DNA of 64,000 bases from Bacillota bacterium. GTDB taxonomy: Bacteria > Bacillota > UBA4882 > UBA8346. Shown one piece after another: positions 9,127-18,254 of the stretch (position 1 is the first letter of the stretch; each line of letters starts with the position of its first letter). The notes under the pieces are model-generated. The model was given only the letters and a program-made list of their open reading frames with translations, was not told where the DNA came from and did no database searches. Position numbers and translations under genes: made by a program. The DNA lies in contig JAEZCE010000030.1 of the NCBI GenBank assembly GCA_023429995.1, positions 6,842 to 70,841 on the forward strand. Reading direction: 5' to 3'.

Positions 9127-10151
9127 TGTTCGTAAAAACCGCTGACATAGTTTAGCACCTCGGCTATAATCCTTTCCAGCGGACCGTTTATATTACATCC
9201 GGCGGCCCGGGCATGACCCCCGCCTCCAAAATTGGCTGCCAATTTACTGACATCAACTGCCGTGGTTGAACGCCAACTTAACTTAATTTCACCGGGTTTT
9301 AATTCTTTAAATAAAATACCAATTTCCACTCCTTCAATCGAACGGGCGTAATTGACATAACTTTCAGTCTCTTCATTCTCCACCGGATACTTGGCAAGCA
9401 TTCGCTGGTTTAAAACCGCCCAAGCTACTTTTCCGCCTACCCCGACTTGAATCGAATTCAAAACTTCACCAAGGAGCCGGATTGAATTATAACTTTTTTG
9501 GTCATGAACTTGTTCAGCCACTTTAGCGAGATTAACCTGATAGTTTTTAACAAGTTCGGCGGCGATTTCCATGGTATACCAAGAAGTGTTGGTATACCGG
9601 AAAAAACCGGTATCCGTTGCTATAGCCGTATATAGAGCAACCGCAATTGTATGATCCATTTTGACGCCGCCGGATGTTAGAAGACGATAAATTACTTCTC
9701 CCGTGGCAGCTGCATCCGGTTGGATTAAATTGATTTGTCCAAAACCAATATTGGTTATATGATGGTCAATATTAATCATGGGCAGGTTTTTCTCAAAAAT
9801 TTCAGCCGGCAGCGCTATGCGTTCTTTTTCCGCACAGTCCACACTAATTAAGGCCTCGGGTTCCTGAGATTGAAAATTATTCGGATTATAATCCGTCGGA
9901 TTACCATCCGCCGGGGTAAAATCCGACGAATTGTAATCCGACCGAATGAGGGCGCTACCCTCTAAAAAACGGTAAACATTCGGCACTCCATCACTACAAA
10001 TCATGACAACTTGTTTACCCATTTGCGAGAGGGCTCTGCCAAGCGCTAAAGTCGAACCGATGGCATCCCCATCAGGGTGTACATGACAGCCAATGATCAA
10101 TCTTTGTTTGTCCCTGATAAATTCGAAAAACTCCTGAAACGGAAGATCCAA
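9108..10151 (-). CDS. nrnA: DHH/DHHA1 phosphoesterase NrnA (oligoribonuclease / pAp phosphatase)
   Basis: Degrades nano-RNAs and 3'-phosphoadenosine 5'-phosphate. The 347-aa protein has the DHH motifs HVHPDGDAIGS, VDCAEKE and NIDHHITN for metal binding, and the DHHA1 signature GGGGHARAAGC at the C-terminus. The start directly abuts the rbfA stop (10152). An Asn/Asp-rich stretch at about residues 70-97 (SDYNSSDFTPADGNPTDYNP) is longer than I expect for the family; it is encoded by direct and palindromic repeats (see 9880-9945). Otherwise the enzyme looks intact. Confidence 0.93.
   Translation of the reverse strand: MDLPFQEFFEFIRDKQRLIIGCHVHPDGDAIGSTLALGRALSQMGKQVVMICSDGVPNVYRFLEGSALIRSDYNSSDFTPADGNPTDYNPNNFQSQEPEALISVDCAEKERIALPAEIFEKNLPMINIDHHITNIGFGQINLIQPDAAATGEVIYRLLTSGGVKMDHTIAVALYTAIATDTGFFRYTNTSWYTMEIAAELVKNYQVNLAKVAEQVHDQKSYNSIRLLGEVLNSIQVGVGGKVAWAVLNQRMLAKYPVENEETESYVNYARSIEGVEIGILFKELKPGEIKLSWRSTTAVDVSKLAANFGGGGHARAAGCNINGPLERIIAEVLNYVSGFYEQCGMEY
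9880..9945. repeat. Palindromic-repeat insertion inside nrnA
   Basis: CGGATTATAATCCG (9882-9895) is a perfect palindrome, followed by repeated ATCCG/CGGAT units (GTCGGATTACCATCCG, AAATCCGACGAATTG, TAATCCGACCGAA). The block is in frame and adds roughly 18-20 Asn/Asp/Pro-rich residues to the protein. Confidence 0.6.
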
Positions 10152-10511
10152 CTATGATTCGCCCCTCTGTTCCTTTTTTACTTCATTCAAGAGCTCAAAA
10201 ATACGTGACCCATGTTCAATGCTATTATCGGGAATAATATGAACTTCCGGTGTATGGCGCAAACGGATTCGATGCCCAAGTTCGGTTCGAATAAATCCTT
10301 TTGCGCTTTCCAACCCTTCCATGGTTAAACGTTTGGCCTCATCATCACCCATAATGCTAACAAATATTTTGACATGACTATAATCATTGGATACTTCCAC
10401 ATCCATCACACTGACAAAACCAATACGGGGATCTTTCAGATCACGCTGTAAAATGGATCCAAACTCCGCTTTAATAAGTTCCCGTAACCGTTCATTCCTG
10501 TGGTCGGCCAT
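10152..10511 (-). CDS. rbfA: 30S ribosome-binding factor A
   Basis: A single KH-like domain protein (119 aa) that binds the 16S rRNA central neck during late 30S assembly. Family segments seen are RLRELIKAEFGSILQ, DPRIGFVSVMDVEVSNDYSHVKI-type strands and the C-terminal RLRHTPEVHIIPDNS. It is downstream of infB (gap 46 bp) and its stop abuts the nrnA start, the conserved operon order. Confidence 0.96.
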   Translation of the reverse strand: MADHRNERLRELIKAEFGSILQRDLKDPRIGFVSVMDVEVSNDYSHVKIFVSIMGDDEAKRLTMEGLESAKGFIRTELGHRIRLRHTPEVHIIPDNSIEHGSRIFELLNEVKKEQRGES

Positions 10512-10557
10512 AAATTATTCCCCCTCTCAAAAGTGACATAACAAGTCGTGTGGTTCC

Positions 10558-13437
10558 TTATTTGGCCATTGTACGTTTTACTTCTTCCATTGAAAAGGCC
10601 TCAATAATGTCCCCTTCTTTGATATCATTATACTTTTCGATACCAATTCCGCATTCAAAACCTTCGGAAACTTCACGAACATCATCTTTAAAGCGTTTTA
10701 AAGAATCGATTTTTCCTTCCAAAATGACGATATTGTCCCGAATCAGGCGAATATCGTTACTGCGGGTTATTTTACCCTCAAGCACATAACATCCGGCAAC
10801 ATTACCCACTTTGGGAACTTTATAAACCAGACGGATTTCAGCTTTTCCATTAATAACTTCTTTAAAGGTCGGTTCCAGCATGCCTTCCATGGCTTTCTGA
10901 ACATCTTCTATAATATTATAGATGACCCGGTACAGCCGGATGTCGACATTTTCCTTTTCGGCGCTGCGTTTAGCGCTGGGATCAGGGCGAACATTGAAAC
11001 CGATAATAATGGCGTTGGAAGCCGAAGCCAACATCACATCGCCTTCGCCAATACCGCCTACCGCCCCCTGAATAACTTTGACTCGGACTTCTTCGGTAGA
11101 CAGTTTTTCCAGTGATTGGCGGATAGCTTCTACTGATCCTTGAACATCCGCTTTAAGGACGATCTTCAGCTCTTTGATTTCGCCTTCTTTAATTTTCGTA
11201 AACAAGTCATCTAACGTGATCTTTTGGGTTTTCTTTAATTCGGTTTCCCGTTTATACTGCATCCGCTTATCGGCTAAATGCCGGGCTGAACTTTCTTCAG
11301 CGGCGACATGCAAAATATCTCCGGCTTCCGGCACTTCATCAAAGCCAATCACTTCGACAGGAGTTGAAGGACCCGCCTTTTTAACCCTTTTTCCTTTATC
11401 ATTGTTGAGGACTTTAACTTTTCCCGCAGCAGCCCCGGCTATAATCGGGTCGCCGACTTGCAGCGTACCGTTTTGCACCAGTACTGTCGCTACAGGTCCC
11501 CGCCCTTTATCCAGTTTGGCTTCAATGATTGTTCCTTTAGCCAAACGCTCAGGGTTTGCCTTGAGGTCCTTAACATCGGCCACTAAAAGTATCATTTCCA
11601 ATAAGGTCTCAATACCGGTTCTTTTTTTAGCGGAAACCGGTACGAAGATAGTTTCCCCACCCAAGGCTTCATCCACTAATCCAAATTGCATCAAATCCGT
11701 TTTAATACGGTCCAGATTCGCGCCCGGCTTGTCGATTTTGTTGATGGCGACGATTATAGGAACATTTGCATCCTGCACATGATTGATAGCTTCAACCGTC
11801 TGGGGCATAACCCCGTCATCAGCCGCCACCACCAGAATTGCGATATCAGTCACTTGAGCGCCTCGGGCCCGCATAGCTGTGAAAGCCGCATGTCCCGGAG
11901 TATCCAAAAAGGTAATTTTCCGTTCTTTTAATTCAACTTGATAGGCGCCGATATGCTGGGTAATACCGCCGGCTTCCTGGGAAGTAACGTTTGTTTGACG
12001 AATCGCATCCAGCAAAGATGTTTTACCATGATCGACATGCCCCAAGATTGTAACCACCGGAGGACGAGTGATCAAACTGTCGGGATCATCTTCGGCTTCG
12101 ACAAATTCTAATTTTTGGGCTTCGGTTTTTGCCGCAGTGGCCGCAATTCCATATTCATCGGCGATTAAAATCATGGTATCGCGATCAACCTCTTGGTTGA
12201 TGGTTGCCATCACTCCGAGACCGATTAATTTTTTAATAATATCGCTGGCCGGTAACTCCACCAATTGAGAAAACTCCTTGATACTCATAAAATCAGGCAG
12301 TTGGACTGATTTCACACTGGTGGTGAGAGTTTGCGGTTTCGCTGGCGACTGGAACCGGTTTCCCTGAAAACGGCCTTGTTGTCCCCGATTGTTTTGATTA
12401 TTGTTTGAACGGGTGGCGTTTCGACCGGAAAATTGATTCCGTCCGTCTTGTTGTCTGGCGCCCGAATTACCATACCCATTCTTTGGCCCAAAATTCGAAT
12501 TTGGACGAGGTCCTTGGTTGGGGCGGAATCCTTGATTTTGGTGTGGCCCTTGATTTTGGCCCGGTCTTTGAGGGCCTTGATTTTGGTGTGGCCCTTGATT
12601 TTGGCCCGGTCTTTGAGGCCCTTGGTTAGGTCTTTGCATGGTTCTTGGCTGGCCTTGCGCCGGTCTCTGGCCCGCATTTTGTTGGGAACGAACTCCGGGA
12701 GCGCTATGGTTTTGGCTTCCCTGCGGAGTCCTTGACGGCCCGCTATTTGATGCAGGGGCCATCGGTTTAGGCGCTTCACCGGGGCGATGGTTTCCATATC
12801 GCCCGGAATTATCATTCTGGGAAGCAGGCCGGTTATTTGGATTCGGGGCCGGTTTCCGTTCCTGGTTGATACCGGCTCGCAAATGATTCATCGGCGAAAC
12901 CCGTGAAGCATTGGTTCTACCGGATTGGTCAACCCGCTGTGCGGAACCCTCCCTTTGTTGCGGCACGGTAAACGCCTCCCGGTGCGGCGCTTCATTCCGA
13001 TTTGGGCTTTCCTTTGAAGAGGGCATCCCGGTTTGACGAAGCGGCTCCCGATAATTAGAGTTACCCCTCGGCTCGGCCCCCGTCTGTTTTGAAAAATTTG
13101 CAGCAACAGCACCGGCGCCCGCCGGTGTGGCGCGTTCATTTCCAGAAGGGTTCTTCCGCAGGGCGCCTTCTTCGGCAGCCGAAACTTTTTCACCCATTTG
13201 CGGCTTGGCCGCTTCATTTTTGAGCCCATTCTGAGCATCGGAACTTTTAACCGTCGAAAAGTCTGTTTTTGATTTCGAAGCCGTTGAAAATGCCGTTTTT
13301 GCCTCACCAACAAATTTATCATCAATGGTGCTCATATGATTACGAACATTGGCGCCCAACGGATTTAAAAAAGCCATCAATTCTTTAATACTGATTCCCA
13401 ATTCCTTGCTTAACTCATGTACACGTATTTTATTTAT
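10558..13437 (-). CDS. infB: Translation initiation factor IF-2, apparent ATA start
   Basis: GTPase that delivers initiator tRNA to the 30S subunit. Calling the start at ATA 13437 gives 959 aa beginning NKIRVHELSKELGIS, the conserved IF2 N-terminus. ATA lies 6 nt after GGAGGTGA and overlaps the ylxQ stop (AATAA), as coupled ATGA starts do. In-frame canonical starts (TTG 13401, ATG 13377) would delete part of the conserved helix and have no Shine-Dalgarno. A ~350-residue low-complexity linker rich in Pro, Gln, Asn and Gly follows, with a 15-residue tandem repeat. The G domain (GHVDHGKTSLLDAI, about residue 465) and C-terminal domains are complete. The ATA start rests on sequence logic alone. 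Confidence 0.93.
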   Translation of the reverse strand: MNKIRVHELSKELGISIKELMAFLNPLGANVRNHMSTIDDKFVGEAKTAFSTASKSKTDFSTVKSSDAQNGLKNEAAKPQMGEKVSAAEEGALRKNPSGNERATPAGAGAVAANFSKQTGAEPRGNSNYREPLRQTGMPSSKESPNRNEAPHREAFTVPQQREGSAQRVDQSGRTNASRVSPMNHLRAGINQERKPAPNPNNRPASQNDNSGRYGNHRPGEAPKPMAPASNSGPSRTPQGSQNHSAPGVRSQQNAGQRPAQGQPRTMQRPNQGPQRPGQNQGPHQNQGPQRPGQNQGPHQNQGFRPNQGPRPNSNFGPKNGYGNSGARQQDGRNQFSGRNATRSNNNQNNRGQQGRFQGNRFQSPAKPQTLTTSVKSVQLPDFMSIKEFSQLVELPASDIIKKLIGLGVMATINQEVDRDTMILIADEYGIAATAAKTEAQKLEFVEAEDDPDSLITRPPVVTILGHVDHGKTSLLDAIRQTNVTSQEAGGITQHIGAYQVELKERKITFLDTPGHAAFTAMRARGAQVTDIAILVVAADDGVMPQTVEAINHVQDANVPIIVAINKIDKPGANLDRIKTDLMQFGLVDEALGGETIFVPVSAKKRTGIETLLEMILLVADVKDLKANPERLAKGTIIEAKLDKGRGPVATVLVQNGTLQVGDPIIAGAAAGKVKVLNNDKGKRVKKAGPSTPVEVIGFDEVPEAGDILHVAAEESSARHLADKRMQYKRETELKKTQKITLDDLFTKIKEGEIKELKIVLKADVQGSVEAIRQSLEKLSTEEVRVKVIQGAVGGIGEGDVMLASASNAIIIGFNVRPDPSAKRSAEKENVDIRLYRVIYNIIEDVQKAMEGMLEPTFKEVINGKAEIRLVYKVPKVGNVAGCYVLEGKITRSNDIRLIRDNIVILEGKIDSLKRFKDDVREVSEGFECGIGIEKYNDIKEGDIIEAFSMEEVKRTMAK
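12531..12620. repeat. Two tandem 45-bp repeats in the infB linker
   Basis: Near-identical units begin at 12531 and 12576 (period 45 bp, 15 codons, GQNQGPHQNQGPQRP). Shorter degenerate copies flank them. The period keeps the reading frame, so the linker can change length without harming the GTPase. Confidence 0.8.
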
Positions 13438-13748
13438 TGTGAGTCACCTCCATCTGTAAATAAAGAACGAACGGTCGCAGCAAAATGGTTGGAAACAATT
13501 CCAATCACTCCACGACCCGGTTTACCGATCCAATGTCCTAAATCAGAACACGAACCGTAACAATAAAATGAAATCTTTTTGGTTTCACATAAACGTTTAA
13601 AATTCTGGATAGTCTTTATCGATAAATCCTGCGCACAAATGACTAAATGGACTTGACCTTTTTTAATAGCCACCTCGACTGTAGTGCTTCCGGATATCAA
13701 CTGTCTGCTTTTAGCAGCAAAACCAATTATCGATTGCAACTTCGTCAT
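13434..13748 (-). CDS. rplGB: L7Ae-family ribosomal/RNA-binding protein YlxQ
   Basis: 104 aa with the L7Ae/L30e/Gadd45 fold pattern: LQSIIGFAAKSRQLISGSTTVEVAIKKGQVHLVICAQDLS. Such proteins bind kink-turn RNA and sit between ylxR and infB in Bacillota. It overlaps ylxR by 4 bp. Its last codons contain the GGAGGTGA that serves infB, and its TAA stop overlaps the proposed infB ATA start. Confidence 0.9.
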   Translation of the reverse strand: MTKLQSIIGFAAKSRQLISGSTTVEVAIKKGQVHLVICAQDLSIKTIQNFKRLCETKKISFYCYGSCSDLGHWIGKPGRGVIGIVSNHFAATVRSLFTDGGDSQ

Positions 13749-14017
13749 TGGATGATTTTCAACAAATCCGCCCGAAGGCGCTCTTTCATTTCCGATGATA
13801 TATTAACTTCCAGGGCTTTATCGAGTTGAGCCCCTTTAAAAGCAGCTTCCAGACAGTTGATACTGGCGCAAGTATAAACACCTCGGCCCGATTTCTTTCC
13901 GGTTAAATCAACTAAAACCTCGCCTTCCGGTGTACGGACCATTCTAATTAGCTCCTTCTTAGGCTTCACGGCTTTACAGCCCAAACAAGTCCGCTGGGGA
14001 ATTTTTTTCACTTTCAT
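13745..14017 (-). CDS. ylxR: YlxR family RNA-binding/nucleoid-associated protein
   Basis: 90-aa basic protein with the family signature RTCLGCKAVKPKKELIR and GRGVYTC. Literature on the family links it to RNA binding and to transcriptional control in Bacillus, but its exact role remains debated. It overlaps nusA by 1 bp and ylxQ by 4 bp, so it is translationally coupled in the operon. Confidence 0.92.
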   Translation of the reverse strand: MKVKKIPQRTCLGCKAVKPKKELIRMVRTPEGEVLVDLTGKKSGRGVYTCASINCLEAAFKGAQLDKALEVNISSEMKERLRADLLKIIQ

Positions 14018-15669
14018 CAGGAGTCCCCCTTTTTCCGTCCCTTGCCATTCGTCTTCTCTTTGTTTAACTCAACGTTAAATAATTGACCAATTGTAAATCC
14101 GCCAAAATCATCATCGTTGTTATCATCCGGTTTTGGCGATTTTTTACTCTTGGCTTTTTTGTCGCCCCCTGCCGCCTTGTCATTTTGAGTTGAATCATCA
14201 TCGCTTCCCTCAATGGCAGCAGGCTTTTCCTCGGGTGCTCCTTTTTCATCGAGAACATCGGCGAAGAAAAATCCTTCATCCACAGAAATCGGTTCATCAT
14301 CCAATTCAAGTTTGGCAAGATGTTTCGGTGGAGCGCTTTTTGTCTTTTTAACCTTCTTTTTGGGGTTGAACTCTTCAGGCTCTTCAGGCTCCTCGTCTTC
14401 CCCATCTTCAACATGGCTTGCGGGTACTTCGGTTTCCGGTTCGGTTTCATAAGTATCGGCTGTTTTAGAAACCGCCGGTTCCGGTTCAAGATCGCCTTTT
14501 CCAGGTACTTCAGCTTTTTCTCCATCCTCAAATTCTTCGGCATCCGCTAAAGATTCCTGTTCGTTAGGCTCCTCTTTGACTATCTCTCTAAAGCCAATTT
14601 CTTCCCGGACCAGACGGTCAATTTCCTCGGTTTTTTCAGCTGCTTGAGATTCACTCTTGATGTCAATCTTCCAACCTGTCAGTTTTGCAGCCAACCGCGC
14701 ATTTTGGCCCTCTTTCCCAATGGCCAGCGATAGCTGAAAATCCGGGACAATCACGATGGCGGTTTTCTTAGAGGGTAAAATCTTTACATCACTTACTTTG
14801 GCCGGACTCAATGCATTAATAATAAACGTTATCGGATCGGCGCTCCAGGGAACGACATCGATTTTTTCTCCCTTGAGTTCCCTGACGATCATTTGCACCC
14901 GAATGCCTCTCGACCCCACACATGCGCCAACCGGGTCAATTTGACTATCGCGGCTATATACCGCAAGCTTGGACCGATGACCCGGCTCCCGAGCCACCGA
15001 TTTAATCTCAACCAACCCATCCTGAATCTCCGGCACTTCCAGCTCAAAAAGGCGTTTAAGTAATCCCGTTCGAGTCCTCGATAAAAGGACCTGAGGCCCC
15101 TTGGTTGTTTTCTTGACTTCCACTACGAACGTCTTTAATCGCATACCCTGCTCATAACGTTCATTCGGCATCTGTTCATTACCGGGCAAGATACCTTCAA
15201 TTCTTCCCAAATCGACAAAAATGTTCTTTTGTTCAAATCTTTGTACGATTCCAGTAATTAAATCGCCAACCCGGTTCACGAATTCATCATAAATAATGCT
15301 TCGTTCGGCCTCGCGGATCCGTTGAACCACAACTTGTTTAGCAGTTTGAGCGGCGATTCTCCCAAATTCCTTTGGAAAAATCTCAAATTCCACTAAATCG
15401 CCCAATTCGTAAATGGGATTAACTTTCTGGGCATCCGCCAAGGAAATTTCGTTCTTATCATCTTCAACTTCGTCAACGACTGTTTTGTGTGTATAAACCC
15501 GAAAAGCGCCTGTATCCGGATCAATACGCACTTCGATGCTCTGGGCAACTTTCTGATCACGTTTATACGCTGAAGCTAAAGCAGTTTCTATAGCATCCAG
15601 TAGAATAACTTTACTGATCCCTTTTTCACGTTCAACCTGTTCCAGAGCATCCATAAACTCATGATTCAT
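14017..15669 (-). CDS. nusA: Transcription elongation/termination factor NusA with long acidic tail
   Basis: Binds RNA polymerase and nascent RNA to modulate pausing, termination and antitermination. The N-terminal domain (about 1-125), S1 domain (about 135-200) and two KH domains (to about 350) are normal; SRGIRVQMIVRELKGEKIDVV and AIGKEGQNARLAAKLTGWKIDI are KH segments. About 190 extra residues follow, rich in Glu/Asp with a Lys-rich patch (PKKKVKKTKS), not present in the ~370-aa Bacillus subtilis protein. The ATG overlaps the rimP stop (ATGA). The tail is probably disordered; its function is unknown. Confidence 0.95.
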   Translation of the reverse strand: MNHEFMDALEQVEREKGISKVILLDAIETALASAYKRDQKVAQSIEVRIDPDTGAFRVYTHKTVVDEVEDDKNEISLADAQKVNPIYELGDLVEFEIFPKEFGRIAAQTAKQVVVQRIREAERSIIYDEFVNRVGDLITGIVQRFEQKNIFVDLGRIEGILPGNEQMPNERYEQGMRLKTFVVEVKKTTKGPQVLLSRTRTGLLKRLFELEVPEIQDGLVEIKSVAREPGHRSKLAVYSRDSQIDPVGACVGSRGIRVQMIVRELKGEKIDVVPWSADPITFIINALSPAKVSDVKILPSKKTAIVIVPDFQLSLAIGKEGQNARLAAKLTGWKIDIKSESQAAEKTEEIDRLVREEIGFREIVKEEPNEQESLADAEEFEDGEKAEVPGKGDLEPEPAVSKTADTYETEPETEVPASHVEDGEDEEPEEPEEFNPKKKVKKTKSAPPKHLAKLELDDEPISVDEGFFFADVLDEKGAPEEKPAAIEGSDDDSTQNDKAAGGDKKAKSKKSPKPDDNNDDDFGGFTIGQLFNVELNKEKTNGKGRKKGDS

Positions 15670-16172
15670 TTCTTTTTCTTTCCCCCTTTAGGGCCGAAAA
15701 CTTCAGCCATAATATGTGCTTTTGCTATATCAGTCCGGGGGATTTCAATGGTTGCGCCGTTCCACGCAATACAAACCATTGGCTGCATCTCCCCTGCTAC
15801 TAAACCCACTAATTCTCCCTGATAGACTTTTTGACCATTCAAGGCCTTGTGTAAGGTAAGTTCAATTTTAGCGCCGGCGAAGCGAATAAAATCGGCATCC
15901 TTTCGTAAAGGCCGTTCAATACCAGGTGAGGATATCTCCAATAAATAACTTCCCGGGATCGGGTCTTTTTCATCGAGCATTTTTCCCAACGCTTCACTGA
16001 AATGCTGGCATTCATTAATTCCAACACCTGTTGTACAATCTATAAAGCAGCGTAAAACCCAATCAGGCCCCTCTTTACGATATTCAACCGCCACCAATTC
16101 GTACCCCATTTTTTCGGCAATTGGAGAAGCCAATTTTTCAATAATATCCTCAATTCTTTCTTTTGGGGCCAA
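15666..16172 (-). CDS. rimP: Ribosome maturation factor RimP
   Basis: 168 aa, required for 30S subunit maturation. Family segments are GYELVAVEYRKEGPDWVLRCFID and YLLEISSPGIERPLRKDADF. I chose TTG at 16172 because GGGAGG lies 7 nt upstream; the ATG at 16187 overlaps that Shine-Dalgarno itself, and an upstream open stretch to 16232 is not conserved. First gene of the operon. A hairpin at 16206-16224 lies just upstream and may end the preceding TPR transcript or attenuate entry into rimP. Confidence 0.94.
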   Translation of the reverse strand: MAPKERIEDIIEKLASPIAEKMGYELVAVEYRKEGPDWVLRCFIDCTTGVGINECQHFSEALGKMLDEKDPIPGSYLLEISSPGIERPLRKDADFIRFAGAKIELTLHKALNGQKVYQGELVGLVAGEMQPMVCIAWNGATIEIPRTDIAKAHIMAEVFGPKGGKKKK

Positions 16173-16197
16173 TTTAAAACCTCCCATAACGACTACA

Positions 16198-16224
16198 AAA
16201 CGAAAGAGTGGGATAGCCCCACTC
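16198..16224 (-). terminator. Weak terminator or attenuator ahead of rimP
   Basis: GAGTGGG (16206-16212) pairs with CCCACTC (16218-16224). The minus-strand sequence after the stem is TTTCGTTTTG, a poor T tract. It follows the TPR gene (stop at 16312) and precedes rimP, so it may partly terminate one transcript or attenuate the other. Confidence 0.5.
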
Positions 16225-16311
16225 CTTTTCAAAAAACTTCCCTCTTAGTTTACCACAACTATTCCAATTTGACAAGTAAGACCAAGTTGTTTTAACATAC
16301 TTCCCATGCTT

Positions 16312-18246
16312 TTATGCTATATCCATTGGAATGATCCGAGACAACTGCTGGACATGATTCTGAAGTTCATCGGTTTCACCCAAACTGACCAATGTTTGAA
16401 AATAAGCCTTGGCCGTTTCGTCATCGCTCTGATGAAGTTCAAATGCTTTCCGAAGAATCGGTAAGGCTTTTCGATAATTGCCTTTGTTCCTATAATAAAG
16501 TCCAACTTGTTTAATCAGTGGATATCCGGGTTCACAGCGAAGACCGATGTTCCAAAAAACGACGGCTAAATTTTTCTTCCCGGATTGCCGCAGAATATTT
16601 CCCAACAGATACCAATAATACCAATAACCCTTCGCTTGATAATATTTTAAAACCAATGTTTTTATAACTTGCCAACGATTGCCTTCTTCCCAAATTTTGG
16701 CCAATTGACGAATCCGCATTTCCATTTGAATTTTTGGTTTATTGAGTTGATCCATCCATTGTAAAGTCTGTCGGCGTACTGTATTGTCCGGGGCCAATTG
16801 CAGTAAATGTATCAAAATGTCCTGGGCTTCACTATATTTGTCAAGTTCAATCAATACCAAAGCAAGATTTTGAAAAATTTGAAAATAGGTAGAATTGGCT
16901 TGGCAGGCTCGTTCCAACCAAATCGCAGCTTCTTCGTAACGCTCCTGATGCCAGCAGAAAGTCCCATAGTGATAGTATGTACCCCACCAGTCATCACTTA
17001 GTTTCAGAGCCCTGCGATAATAAGTTTCCGCATTTTCAAGGTCATTATTCTCCTCGGCCAGGATCGCTAAATTATTTAATACATTAACTCGGGTAGGATC
17101 CTCCTCAATCGCTTTCAACCAAACCTCCTCGGCTTTTTGAGTCTCCCCTTCCCCGGCATAAATTGCACCCATTAAATCTAATGCGGTTGGTTCATTGGGT
17201 TCAATTTCAAGTGTTTCCTCAAGGACGCGAAGAGCTTCGGGCAAACAATTGGCCGTATGATAAAATAAGGCTAGCCGAAGTCTGGCTTCAATAAAATCCG
17301 GAAATGATTCTATCATCTCTTTCAGGATTTGCTCCGCTTTTTCCTTGTTACCCCAACGGAAATAGCATTCCGTTAAAACCAAAGGAACTCTGGAGTGATG
17401 GGTTGCAATATCGCGCAGCCGTTCCAAAATATTGATACAATGGTCAATCCGCTCAATATTCCGGGAAAAATCATTTTGCATAATAAATAGCAACAAGATA
17501 TCGACGGCTTCATTAAACTCAGGGTCATAAGCGACCGCTTCCAATAAATTCTCTAAACCTTCTTCTTTAAGCCGGTCACTACGGGCTTGGGATAATGTTT
17601 CCAAACCTTTTCGAAAAGCGAGGAATGCCTCTAACGATTGGGTATACATTTTAAGATTATCTGAACTTACAGTATTGATGTCGATATCTTTATCTAAAAA
17701 ACCTATTAATGATGATAAATGTTGTTCCCAGGTCACTAGAAATTGCTCTTCCGGAACTTGAAAATGATCTTGATAGATCAAAATATTTGTAGCAGGATCA
17801 TACAACAAAAATCTCATGGAGAGTTCCACTACATTATTGACCTCTGCCGAAAACCATAAATCCTGACCGGACCAAGCTAACGGATTTGTCGTCTGATGGT
17901 TGATTTGCTCCCATTCTTTAATTTCCAAAGTCGTATTCACTTGGGCCTCAATTCCAACGGAATTTAACCGTAATGCGGAAAGATCCGAAAGGCCTCTTGC
18001 AAGTAAAGGCAAAAAAAACGGTTCCTTCTTGGCCAAAAAAGGAATGACCTGTATCAAAGTTAGCCTCCCAACATCGTGAAAACATTCTGGAAAGAATGTT
18101 TCACTAATCTTGACACCAACGTTAACATAATCGCCTCGGATAGTCAAGAGTCTATCGGGCATAAGCTGGGGGATATGAATGTCCTCATGCCGGAAGCCTT
18201 CCAAACCATTCAGCCGCCAAGAATTTGGGTAAAAATAGTGATTCAT
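16312..18246 (-). CDS. Tetratricopeptide repeat protein of unknown role
   Basis: 644 aa. The N-terminal ~200 residues have no recognised fold. From about 290 on there is a run of TPR-like helix pairs (for example EARLRLALFYHTANCLPEALRVLEETLEIEPNEP split over repeats and ALDLMGAIYAGEGETQKAEEVW), the kind that scaffolds protein complexes. No signal peptide or TM segment is visible, so it is probably cytoplasmic. It starts 8 bp after the stop of the one-TM protein at 18255 and lacks a clear ribosome-binding site, suggesting translational coupling. The partner is unknown. Confidence 0.8.
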   Translation of the reverse strand: MNHYFYPNSWRLNGLEGFRHEDIHIPQLMPDRLLTIRGDYVNVGVKISETFFPECFHDVGRLTLIQVIPFLAKKEPFFLPLLARGLSDLSALRLNSVGIEAQVNTTLEIKEWEQINHQTTNPLAWSGQDLWFSAEVNNVVELSMRFLLYDPATNILIYQDHFQVPEEQFLVTWEQHLSSLIGFLDKDIDINTVSSDNLKMYTQSLEAFLAFRKGLETLSQARSDRLKEEGLENLLEAVAYDPEFNEAVDILLLFIMQNDFSRNIERIDHCINILERLRDIATHHSRVPLVLTECYFRWGNKEKAEQILKEMIESFPDFIEARLRLALFYHTANCLPEALRVLEETLEIEPNEPTALDLMGAIYAGEGETQKAEEVWLKAIEEDPTRVNVLNNLAILAEENNDLENAETYYRRALKLSDDWWGTYYHYGTFCWHQERYEEAAIWLERACQANSTYFQIFQNLALVLIELDKYSEAQDILIHLLQLAPDNTVRRQTLQWMDQLNKPKIQMEMRIRQLAKIWEEGNRWQVIKTLVLKYYQAKGYWYYWYLLGNILRQSGKKNLAVVFWNIGLRCEPGYPLIKQVGLYYRNKGNYRKALPILRKAFELHQSDDETAKAYFQTLVSLGETDELQNHVQQLSRIIPMDIA

Positions 18247-18254
18247 CTTCCGTG

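Noticed and set aside
12312..12815. Other open frames over the infB linker
   Set aside because: They are shadows of the low-complexity IF2 linker on both strands.
14064..14543. Alternative frame over the nusA tail
   Set aside because: It is a shadow of the acidic NusA tail; the tail itself continues the NusA frame to its stop.
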